A stretch of 64,000 bases of DNA from JBJXGV01 sp046160485 (lineage in GTDB: Bacteria > Orphanbacterota > Orphanbacteria > JBJXGV01). The position numbers and the translations under genes were made by a program. The stretch lies in NCBI GenBank assembly GCA_046160485.1, contig JBJXGV010000008.1, positions 1 through 64,000 of the forward strand, written 5' to 3'. Of this stretch, positions 23,769 to 30,977 are shown one piece after another. The number at the start of each line of letters is the position of its first letter. The stretch's first letter is position 1. The notes beneath the pieces were generated by a model. That model did no database searches. It was not told where the DNA came from and saw only the letters and a program-made list of their open reading frames with translations.

Positions 23769-24593
23769 CTAGAGCCCGCGCAACGATTCGAGGTCGCCGC
23801 GACACGTCACGGTCGACGGATGCGACGGCGCAAGGGACGTCTCGAGAATCGCCAGCGCTCGTCCCAAATACGCGCGAGCTTCCGACGCCCGTCCCCGCGA
23901 TTTCAGGATGACCGCGAGGTTCGAGAGGGCCGTTCCGACGTCGGGATGGCCCGGCCCGAGCGCCTTCTCCTTCACCGCGACGGCGCGCCGCGCCAACGGC
24001 TCCGCCTCCGTGGTGCGCCCCTGCGCGTGAAGGCAGGCCGCGAGGTTCTCGACGACATACGCGACGTCCGAGTGAACGGCGCCGAGACGATGCTCGAGGA
24101 TCGCGAGCGCGCGGCGGTGGAGCGACTCGGCTTCGGGATACCGCGCCATCCCGTCGAGGAGGCATGCGGGCGCACCGATGTCGCGCGCCGTGTCGGGGTG
24201 GCTCGGTCCGAGCGCTCGCTCGCGAATCTCGATCGCACGCCGCGCGAACACGGCGCCGCGTGAGTATCGCCCGCGCGCGTGTTCGATGCCGCCGATGTTG
24301 TGGTAGAAGGCCGCGACCGCGACGTGATCGCGACCGAGCCCCCGCCGAGCGATCCGCAGACCGCGAAGATAGACACGCGCACCCTCATCGAAGCGTCCTT
24401 GGAATTTCTGAATCATTCCGAGGCTGTTGAGGAGAGCCGCGACGAACATGTCGTCGTGCTCGTGCGCCGCGTCCGCGAGTGAAAGCGCCTTCTGCACGAG
24501 TCGTTCCGCAGCGTCGTAGAGTCCCGCACCTCGTTCCGCATCCCCGAGGCGCGCGAGCCATCGCGCGCGAATTCGCCGCCAGAGTCTTCTCAT
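23769..24593 (-). CDS. Cytoplasmic kinesin-light-chain-type TPR protein paired with secreted peptide 2
   Basis: The 274-residue protein is a full-length paralog of 3698-4414 (shared RARWLA.LG..ERGAG.Y, ALLNSLGMIQKFQGRFDEGA, YHNIGGIEHARGRYSRGAVF, YVVENLAACLHAQGRTTEAE) with one additional C-terminal TPR unit (LSNLAVILKSRGRASEARAY). That gives about five 42-residue repeats from residue 46. No signal, membrane, HTH or catalytic domain is visible. The ATG at 24593 has GGAG about 8 nt upstream. It begins 118 nt after the stop of peptide gene 2 and is probably co-transcribed with it. It converges on modC. The recurrence of the peptide-TPR pair suggests that the two act together; whether the TPR binds the peptide is not shown. 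Confidence 0.85.
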   Translation of the reverse strand: MRRLWRRIRARWLARLGDAERGAGLYDAAERLVQKALSLADAAHEHDDMFVAALLNSLGMIQKFQGRFDEGARVYLRGLRIARRGLGRDHVAVAAFYHNIGGIEHARGRYSRGAVFARRAIEIRERALGPSHPDTARDIGAPACLLDGMARYPEAESLHRRALAILEHRLGAVHSDVAYVVENLAACLHAQGRTTEAEPLARRAVAVKEKALGPGHPDVGTALSNLAVILKSRGRASEARAYLGRALAILETSLAPSHPSTVTCRGDLESLRGL

Positions 24594-24711
24594 GAGATCA
24601 GCTCCGGTCCGCCGTCAGCACGAGTGATCCGCGGGATCGGCGCATCGTCCCTCGGGCCGTAGGCGCGGCGCGGCACGAACACGGCCGTGCCGCTGCGCCC
24701 GGCCACACGCC

Positions 24712-24828
24712 CTACCCGCGAAGCCGCGATTGGTTGTGATTTCCCGCCAGTCTCGCCGCCGCGATCCCCGGCAACATCGACACGATCGCGAACGCGAGCG
24801 CGATGACGATTGCGAACAGCTTCTTCAT
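24712..24828 (-). CDS. 38-residue secreted peptide precursor 2 (NHNQSRLRG tail)
   Basis: The product begins MKKLFAIVIALAFAIVSM and ends RLAGNHNQSRLRG. It has a Sec signal with an AAA cleavage region after MLPGI and a mature tail of about 13 residues. Its length equals peptide 1, and both carry the IVSMLP segment. The ATG at 24828 follows AAGGAGG with an 8-nt spacer, one of the best ribosome binding sites in the window. In the tail, codons for Gln, the first Arg, Leu and Gly differ synonymously from peptide 1, while only Thr/Ser changes. It precedes the TPR gene at 23769-24593. A signalling-peptide role is inferred; a small anchored membrane protein is the alternative. Confidence 0.75.
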   Translation of the reverse strand: MKKLFAIVIALAFAIVSMLPGIAAARLAGNHNQSRLRG

Positions 24829-24871
24829 GATGCGTTCCTCCTTCGGAATGAGGGTTTGGTCCGCCACTTGC

Positions 24872-24890
24872 CGCCGCCTTCCTGGCGGCG
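24872..24890 (-). promoter_or_regulatory. 5'-leader hairpin of peptide gene 2
   Basis: A perfect 7-bp stem (CGCCGCC / GGCGGCG) with a TTCCT loop lies about 30 nt ahead of the AAGGAGG of peptide gene 2, mirroring the hairpin at 4631-4648. I could not find a matching TGTCAC-N14-CGKCGCAYG element upstream of it. Confidence 0.35.
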
Positions 24891-25118
24891 CGACAGCAGA
24901 CCCGAAGTCCGCCGCCACCCGGATGGCAGCGGCATCTTCCCCTACGTCCCAGATCGGCCGGGCGAACAGAGTGTCGCGGAGCGGTCGACAGTGACGCCGT
25001 CCGCGCGGTCCGCCGGTTCATTCGGCGAAACCCTCCGGCCGCCCGTTGCGCAGCTCGTGAGGGAGGAGATCGCGAGGCTGGTCGGGCGCTGAGTATTTCC
25101 GCGTCGTCCCGCGCAGAC

Positions 25119-26246
25119 TTAGCGCGGCCCGGTCGCGATGAAGTAGAAAACGTCGTCGGTGAGAACGCCCGCGGAGTTGTAGATGCGGATCGCCACGTTG
25201 CCCTGGACGGGAGTGGCGACGGCGACCGAGCGAGTGGAATTGCCGTGGCTGGCAACGACGGAGGGCCTGTCGCTGAAGGGCGTGCTGAAAAAGACTGTGT
25301 GGGAGCCGGCGGCGGTGCGCGCGACGGTCCAGCCGCTGCCGAATCCGATGGTGCCGTTGCCATTCGCGGTGCCGCGGATGGTGCGGAGGTTCTCGTCGGC
25401 GCTGGCTGCGAAGTACTGCCCGGCTGGACCGAGCTTGACGTCGCCGCGGACATCGAGCTTGGCGGCGGGAGTTGCCGTGCCGATCCCAACCAGGCCCGTG
25501 GACTTCGCGGTGAGAACCGTTCCATAGGTTGAGTTGACGAGGCCGATGTCCGCGCCGTAAGCGCCCAGGTAGATGTTGTTCTCGCTGCCGCCCCCGTCGC
25601 CGACGTAGCCGATTGCCGTCCCCGCCCCGTTCGCGAAGCTGAGGTAGGCGAGGTTCGCTCCCGTTGACTGATCGCCTTGGATGCGAATGCCCTCACGGGG
25701 AGTGGATCCGGTGTTGGGCGCGATGAGATGGAGCGGCACCCCCGGCGTTGTCGTCCCGATCCCCACCTTGCCGCTATCGTCCACGAACACGGCGCTCGCC
25801 GGCGAGCCATCCGCGGCGTCGAGCGAGAACGCCGCGTTGGCGTGGCTGGCCATGGGCGTGGACGTGATTTGCTGTCGCGGGGCGAGTCCGACGAACCCCG
25901 CAGCGTTCGTGCAGTCGAGCCCTGTGTCGGCCCGAACCTCGATCTCGAGATGCCGCGGCGCCGTCGTCGCGAACTGCTGGCCGAAGTCGAGCTGCGCGGT
26001 GAACACGCCGTTGACGACGTCCACATTGTCGACGCAGAGCGTCGAGCCGAGTTGCGCGCCACCGGACGCCGCGTCCAACAGGAGGAAGCGGAAATCGTGC
26101 GGCCCGTTCGTCGGTTGATTCGCATCATCGAGTAAGCCCTGGTACGTAAACGCCGTGTTTTGTGCGCGAGCCGGTGTACTTACGAGCACTGCCAACAACA
26201 CTGCGCCAGCGACTGCCAGCGAGTGACTTCGAGGTGCGGTTTTCAT
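25119..26246 (-). CDS. Secreted fibre-like repeat protein, copy 2
   Basis: The 375-residue protein has a signal peptide (MKTAPRSHSLAVAGAVLLAV, cleavage near ARAQ), the conserved N-domain (TAFTYQGLLDDANQPTNGPH to APRQQITSTPMASHAN) and FSLDAADGSPASAVFVDDSG. Then come two VGIGTTTP/LDVRGDVKLG repeats flanking an insert (GIRIQGDQ...GYVGDGGGSENNIYLG) shared with copy 3 but absent from copy 1. It ends FYFIATGPR. The ATG at 26246 has AAGGAG. It lies directly upstream of the peptide-TPR pair. The 290 bp between it and the peptide gene hold no other gene. Confidence 0.8.
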   Translation of the reverse strand: MKTAPRSHSLAVAGAVLLAVLVSTPARAQNTAFTYQGLLDDANQPTNGPHDFRFLLLDAASGGAQLGSTLCVDNVDVVNGVFTAQLDFGQQFATTAPRHLEIEVRADTGLDCTNAAGFVGLAPRQQITSTPMASHANAAFSLDAADGSPASAVFVDDSGKVGIGTTTPGVPLHLIAPNTGSTPREGIRIQGDQSTGANLAYLSFANGAGTAIGYVGDGGGSENNIYLGAYGADIGLVNSTYGTVLTAKSTGLVGIGTATPAAKLDVRGDVKLGPAGQYFAASADENLRTIRGTANGNGTIGFGSGWTVARTAAGSHTVFFSTPFSDRPSVVASHGNSTRSVAVATPVQGNVAIRIYNSAGVLTDDVFYFIATGPR

Positions 26247-26532
26247 CGCCAGAGCTCCTTCGCAACGTACTTTGATGATGATGGCGCGCTGGTTGGCGCC
26301 GCCGTAAACAGCGGCACTCCGCGAGTGACTCCATCTCAAACGCAGATCCTGCTGACTCGGCTCCCTCGATTGGGCTGATATCTCTTCATACGCGCGAGCA
26401 CGTCGTGACGAACATGCGAACGAGAAAAGCGTGATGACGGCCGTCGTAGTGTCGAGAGAGGTGTGCGTCCCGCGAGGCAGCGGCCGCGAGGAGCGATGTC
26501 GGCACGCGCGCCGCGCGTGCGCGCGTCCGCTG

Positions 26533-28332
26533 CTAAAGCCGCGGGTTTTCGAGCACGACCTGGCGCATCCAGACCCCGGAGACTCCCGTCTCGCGTCCGG
26601 CGAGCGCGCGGAATCGGTCGAACGCGCCCGAGCGCTCCGCGGGCCGCGCCGCATCATTCGGCTGGGGCGAGACGCCGCCCACGCCTCGCAGAACCTCGAC
26701 GGTATTCGGGCCGACCTGCGCGTACTCGATTGCGCGCCCGGGGTCGGCGGCCGGAAGCCGGCCGAGGTCGGCCTCGATTTCGGCCAACGGCTCGGGGCTG
26801 ACGACGATCAAGAAATGCTCGCGCCCGCCGGCGCTCGTGACGGTCCACGCGTTCTCGAGCCCGTCGATCGCGCCGGGAAGCACGAGAGTGCGATCGGCTG
26901 GAATCGGATTCTTGGCGTCGAATCGCGGCTGTGGGAAGAGGAGGTAGTGCTCGCCGCGTTCATCCTCGTTGAGTACATAGACCCACACGGCGCGCGTCGC
27001 GCGAACTTCGAGCGAGAGGCGATCACCGGGGCGGACGCGATCGCCGCTGATGAGGCGCGCGATGGCGCCTTGATCGCGCTTCAGGAATGAGGCCTCGACA
27101 TCGTAGGCGGGCGCGGCGGGAGCGGTAGGCGCGATCTCCGCGCGGTTCGCGATCTGCACGCGATCGGCCGCCGAACCGTCTCGATTCCCGCGAAGCGACA
27201 CGGCAACCGTCACCGCCAGGATGACGATGAGCGCCGCGAACAGTGCGCCGCGCAGGGACCGCGGGGCGCGAGCGCGGGTGGGCGGCACGCCCGGCGAGGA
27301 GGCGGGCGCGGAGGAGAGGGCCGCGCACGATTCGAACGCCCTCGCGAATCGCGCCGCGGAGGCGTCGCGCTCCTCAGGGCGCCTCGCTGCCGCACCGTCG
27401 ATCGCTGCTGCGATCTCCTCCGGAATCTCGGGACGTATCTGGCGCAGCGGCGCCGTTCCCGCTCCCGAGCGCGCGATCAGTTCGGCGAGTGTCCCAGCAT
27501 CAAACGGATGCCGGCCGGCGAGCGCGAACCAGAGCGTCAGCGCGAGCGCGTAGAGATCCGATCGCTCCGACGCGGCGGCTCCCGCGAAGAGTTCCGGCGC
27601 CATGTACATCGGCGTCCCGGACGGGGCGCTCGCGAGCGAGGACGCGACGGTCGCGCATCCGAGGCCGAAATCCGTGAGAACGTAGCCACCGTGCTCGTCG
27701 CGCACGATGTTCGCCGGTTTGACGTCGCGGTGCAGAAGACCCGCGCCGTGCACAGCGGCGAGGGCCGAACCGATATCGGCGCCGACGCGAATCGCGGCGT
27801 CGACGCAGAGAGGACCTTCGGCGGCGATCACCTGCTCGAGCGTTGCGCCGCGAACGAGATCCATCCACAGGCCGACGCGGCCGTCGTGCGAATCGATGCC
27901 GTGAATCGCGACGACGTTGGGATGCCGGATGCGCGCTGCGGCTCGCCCTTCGTTCAGGAGCGCGGCGTCGGCGTCGCCGCTCGCGACCCCCGGCGCGTCG
28001 GGCCGAAGGAGCTTGAGCGCGACTTCCCGCTGAAGCCGGATATCCCAAGCGCGGTAGATGTCCGCGTTCGCGCCCGCGCCGAGCCGCTCGAGCAGGAGGA
28101 GGTCGCCCCAGCGCTCCGGCTCCGTCATGTTTCCCGCCGAGCGCGCGACGAACGGTTCGCCGCCGCGCTGAAGGCTCCGGCTGAACGCGGCGATCCGCGA
28201 CAGCTCGTGCAGCGCGTCGACGCGTGCGCGATCCTCGGGCTTCGCGTCTCGCGCGATCGACTGCCAATCGACGAGACTCCCGTCGGAAATCGACTTCAGG
28301 AGTTCGTCGACGGAATTGCGCTTATCGCTCAT
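26533..28332 (-). CDS. Ser/Thr protein kinase with C-terminal DUF4384 domain
   Basis: The 599-residue protein has a kinase domain with loop LGAGANADIY, Lys107 in VALKLLRPD, HRDVKPAN (201-208), TDFGLG and MAPEL. A membrane helix lies at about 363-380, and an extracytoplasmic DUF4384-like domain follows (SGDRVRPGDRLSLEVRAT, AVWVYVLNEDERGEHYLLFP). The glycine loop is unusual (GAGANA) but the catalytic residues are present. ATG 28332 overlaps the end of the ECF sigma gene by 11 bp, indicating translational coupling. Such kinases are often found with CHAT proteases; here a TPR-CHAT gene lies upstream on the same strand (30978-34214). The 286 bp after its stop show no gene. Confidence 0.9.
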   Translation of the reverse strand: MSDKRNSVDELLKSISDGSLVDWQSIARDAKPEDRARVDALHELSRIAAFSRSLQRGGEPFVARSAGNMTEPERWGDLLLLERLGAGANADIYRAWDIRLQREVALKLLRPDAPGVASGDADAALLNEGRAAARIRHPNVVAIHGIDSHDGRVGLWMDLVRGATLEQVIAAEGPLCVDAAIRVGADIGSALAAVHGAGLLHRDVKPANIVRDEHGGYVLTDFGLGCATVASSLASAPSGTPMYMAPELFAGAAASERSDLYALALTLWFALAGRHPFDAGTLAELIARSGAGTAPLRQIRPEIPEEIAAAIDGAAARRPEERDASAARFARAFESCAALSSAPASSPGVPPTRARAPRSLRGALFAALIVILAVTVAVSLRGNRDGSAADRVQIANRAEIAPTAPAAPAYDVEASFLKRDQGAIARLISGDRVRPGDRLSLEVRATRAVWVYVLNEDERGEHYLLFPQPRFDAKNPIPADRTLVLPGAIDGLENAWTVTSAGGREHFLIVVSPEPLAEIEADLGRLPAADPGRAIEYAQVGPNTVEVLRGVGGVSPQPNDAARPAERSGAFDRFRALAGRETGVSGVWMRQVVLENPRL

Positions 28333-28933
28333 GGCCCATCCGCTCCGCGAGACGAGCGAGCGCTCGCTGAATCGCCACACGCGCCGCGTCGCGGCTCGGC
28401 TTCCCCGTCATCCCAGCGATCTCCTCGTAGTCGAAATCAAGTTCGAGTCTGAGGTGCAGTAGCTCGCGCTCGGCGTCGGTGAGCCCGGCGAGGCCCGCTT
28501 CGTATCGCGCGAGCACATCGGAGCCGATCGCGTTCTCGAGCGGCGACGGCGACGGATCGTCGAGCGTCTCCGGCACGTCGCCGGGCCCGGGGCGCCGCGC
28601 CGCCCATCGCACCTGATCCCTGATACGGTTGAGCACCGCTTGGCGAACATACGCCTGGAAACCTCCAGGGCCGCGCACCTCGATTCGATCGAGCCCCTCG
28701 AGCACCGCGATGAGTGTTTCTTGAACCAGATCGGCAGTGTCGAGAAGAGAACGCGCGCGCATCGGAAGGCGGCCGGCAGCCCAGCGGCGCAGCCGCGGCA
28801 GGTAGCGCGCCATGAGCTGCTCGCGCGACGGGGCGTGCCCGTCCTTCGCCAGACGCAGTAGCTCGGCCGTCGCCAAGAGCGAAGCGGGCTCCGCGCTGGC
28901 GGATGGCTTTTGCGGCGATCGTCCGGCGTTCAT
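28322..28933 (-). CDS. ECF-type RNA polymerase sigma factor coupled to the DUF4384 kinase
   Basis: The 203-residue protein has region 2 (REQLMARYLPRLRRWAAGRL, DTADLVQETLIAVLEGLDRI, FQAYVRQAVLNRIRDQVRWA) and region 4 (LTDAERELLHLRLELDFDYE, then EIAGMTGKPSRDAARVAIQR). It belongs to the Planctomycetes/Acidobacteria-style ECF sigmas that pair with Ser/Thr kinases. It overlaps the kinase start, so the kinase probably controls it instead of an anti-sigma factor (family knowledge). Confidence 0.88.
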   Translation of the reverse strand: MNAGRSPQKPSASAEPASLLATAELLRLAKDGHAPSREQLMARYLPRLRRWAAGRLPMRARSLLDTADLVQETLIAVLEGLDRIEVRGPGGFQAYVRQAVLNRIRDQVRWAARRPGPGDVPETLDDPSPSPLENAIGSDVLARYEAGLAGLTDAERELLHLRLELDFDYEEIAGMTGKPSRDAARVAIQRALARLAERMGHER

Positions 28934-29034
28934 CGCGCCGATTATAGATGCCGACGGACGCGAGCCGGGGATCTACTTCGCGCGGGCGATGCGACACGCC
29001 GCTCGCGTGCATCAGCGACTCGGCCTCTGTTCCG

Positions 29035-30153
29035 CTATCGAGGACCGATCGCCGTGAAGTGAAATGGCGTATCCACGAACCCGTTGACGGCGTCGTTTAT
29101 CACATCGAAGCTAACCGCCGCGCTTGTGACCTGATCGATCGCGATGATGTCACTTAGGTTGAGATCCCTCACGGTCGTCGCCGTGACGGTGGGAATCCCC
29201 GTGAAGGCCTGTGAGAAGGTGACCGTGTAATTCCCCAATGCCGTGCGCTCGACCGTGAACCCGGACCCGCCGAGTAGCCCTCCGGCAGCGCTGACGCGGC
29301 CACGGATGATGCGGAGATTCTCCTCGCCCGCGGTCGCGCGGAACTCACCGCTGGGTCCAAGCCGGATGTCGCCGCGGACGTCGAGCTTCGCGACCGGCGA
29401 CGTCGTGCCGATGCCGACCTTCCCATCGCTCTTGGCTGTGAGCACGGCTCCTAGAGAGGTGATTTCGAGGTGGACATCACCTGCGTCGGAGGTCAGGTAC
29501 ACGCTGTTGTCGGCGCCGCCTCCATCGCCGACGTAGCCGGTCCTTGTGCCGTTAGCATCCCTGAAGCCGATCCAAGCGGTGCTCGAAGCTCCGACGCTGG
29601 AGCCGTCGATCCGCAACCCTTCACCATTGGTCTTGACATGGAGCGTTGTTGCGGGCGTGGTCGTCCCCATTCCGACGTTGCCGCTGTTATCCACGAAGAC
29701 CGCGTTCGCGGGCGACCCGTCGGCCGCGTCGAGCGCGAATGCGGCGTTGGCATGACTGGCCAGGGGCGTGGCCGTAAGCTGCTGGCGCGGAGAGAGCACG
29801 ACAAGCCCGGTAGCGTCGGCGCATGTCAGGCCGGTGTCGAGCCGGACGCCGATCTCCAGGTAGCGCTGCGCCGTCGTCGCGTACTGCTGGCCGAAGTCGA
29901 GCTGAGCCGTGAACACGCCCTCGGTGACGCTCACATTGTCAACGCAGACCACTGCCCCGATCTGCGCGCCGCCCGATGCCGCATCGAACAGGCGGAAGCG
30001 GAAGTCGTGGAAGCCGTTCGTGGGCGCGCCGGCATCATCCAAGAGGCCCTGGTAGGTGAAGGTGGTGCTCTGCGCGAACCCAGGTGAATGCGCAAGGGCG
30101 GCGAACGACATCGCGGCAACGAATGCCAGCGAGTTGACGACTGCTTTTCTCAT
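29035..30153 (-). CDS. Secreted fibre-like repeat protein, copy 3
   Basis: The 372-residue protein has a signal peptide (MRKAVVNSLAFVAAMSFAAL, cleavage near GFAQ), the conserved N-domain (TTFTYQGLLDDAGAPTNGFH to SPRQQLTATPLASHAN) and VFVDNSGNVGMGTTTPATTL. The insert GYVGDGGGADNSVYLTSDAG and VGIGTTSPVAKLDVRGDIRL follow, and it ends FHFTAIGPR. The ATG at 30153 has AAAGGAG. It starts 55 bp after the FlgD-tail gene on the same strand, so the two are probably one operon. The N-domain is much more conserved between copies than the middle. Confidence 0.8.
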   Translation of the reverse strand: MRKAVVNSLAFVAAMSFAALAHSPGFAQSTTFTYQGLLDDAGAPTNGFHDFRFRLFDAASGGAQIGAVVCVDNVSVTEGVFTAQLDFGQQYATTAQRYLEIGVRLDTGLTCADATGLVVLSPRQQLTATPLASHANAAFALDAADGSPANAVFVDNSGNVGMGTTTPATTLHVKTNGEGLRIDGSSVGASSTAWIGFRDANGTRTGYVGDGGGADNSVYLTSDAGDVHLEITSLGAVLTAKSDGKVGIGTTSPVAKLDVRGDIRLGPSGEFRATAGEENLRIIRGRVSAAGGLLGGSGFTVERTALGNYTVTFSQAFTGIPTVTATTVRDLNLSDIIAIDQVTSAAVSFDVINDAVNGFVDTPFHFTAIGPR

Positions 30154-30208
30154 CGCGAAATCTCCTTTGCAAGGGACCTTGATGACCGGCGGCGGGAGCA
30201 TCTCTTTT

Positions 30209-30793
30209 CTAGGAAACGACAACGATCTTCTGGCGACTCTCATGCGCACCCGCCTCGAGTCGCAGGAAGTAGATACCCGAAGGCACGCGCTGACCCGAGT
30301 GGTCGCGCCGGTCCCACGCGCGTTGGTGTTTGCCCGCGGGCATCCGCTCGTCGGCCAAGATGCGCACGAGTCGGCCGGACACGTCGTAGAGCGCGGCTCG
30401 CACCGCGCTCGCTTGGGGGAGGTCGAACGCGATGATGGTTTGCTCAGAGATGGGATTGGGCGCGGCCGGGTACAACCGGAACGCGAGCGGCGCGGCGGTT
30501 GGTAGGTCCACGCCATCGCCGGGAGTGTCGCTCTCGACGGCAGTGACCGTGCCGCCGCCGGACCAGAACCCGCCGCTCAACGTGAAGCTCGATCCTGACA
30601 GGCGCCCAGCGTCGGGCTGGCCGATCGTTCCGCCGAGCGCGAAGGTTCCGCCCAAGGATTGCGTGCCACCTCCTCCGTCGATCGTGAACCGAGAAATACC
30701 GAGCTGTGCAGACGCGGTTCCTGCTGCACCGATCACCAATGCGGCGGTCAGCACGAAACCCAGACAACGAAATACGATGAATCGGATGGGCAT
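30209..30793 (-). CDS. Secreted protein with TIDGGGG region and FlgD-like tail, third paralog
   Basis: The 194-residue protein has a signal peptide (MPIRFIVFRCLGFVLTAALV, cleavage near ASAQ), the body RFTIDGGGGTQSLGG, TFALGGTIGQPDAG and FTLSGGFWSGGG, and an FlgD-like tail (YPAAPNPISEQTIIAFDLPQ; GIYFLRLEAG). It ends IVVVS, not LLR. It is more diverged than the 8534/14561 pair. The ATG at 30793 has AGGAG 6 nt upstream. A degenerate version of the shared promoter element (TGTCGC-N14-CGGCG) lies at 30827-30855. Confidence 0.8.
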   Translation of the reverse strand: MPIRFIVFRCLGFVLTAALVIGAAGTASAQLGISRFTIDGGGGTQSLGGTFALGGTIGQPDAGRLSGSSFTLSGGFWSGGGTVTAVESDTPGDGVDLPTAAPLAFRLYPAAPNPISEQTIIAFDLPQASAVRAALYDVSGRLVRILADERMPAGKHQRAWDRRDHSGQRVPSGIYFLRLEAGAHESRQKIVVVS

Positions 30794-30977
30794 GGTTTCT
30801 CCTGGATGGCTCTTGGGTCCTTGGCTTCGCCGCCGCGTGCGAGGCGGTGGCGACATCGAGCCTTACGTTCGAGTCGGGGCAAACGAACATCGGGGAATTG
30901 GAGAAACCGAGGAGAGAACGCGAGCGGGGAGTCGTGGAGCGGTGGCGGCGGGCGGCGTTCGTGGCTTCGCCGGTTAC

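Noticed and set aside
20800..24165. 1121-codon open frame on the minus strand across the molybdate operon
   Set aside because: It is antisense to the clearly recognisable regulator-modABC genes, is rich in Arg and Ala, and has no domain. It is a by-product of high GC content.
24985..25015. CGTCAC-N14-CGACAC upstream of peptide gene 2
   Set aside because: The spacing fits but both blocks deviate, and it lies about 160 nt from the start codon. Too weak to claim.
26318..26420. Possible promoter element upstream of fibre copy 2 (AGTCAC, and a CGCATG block near 26413)
   Set aside because: Neither pairing gives the 14-nt spacing with both blocks matching, so I did not count it as a member.
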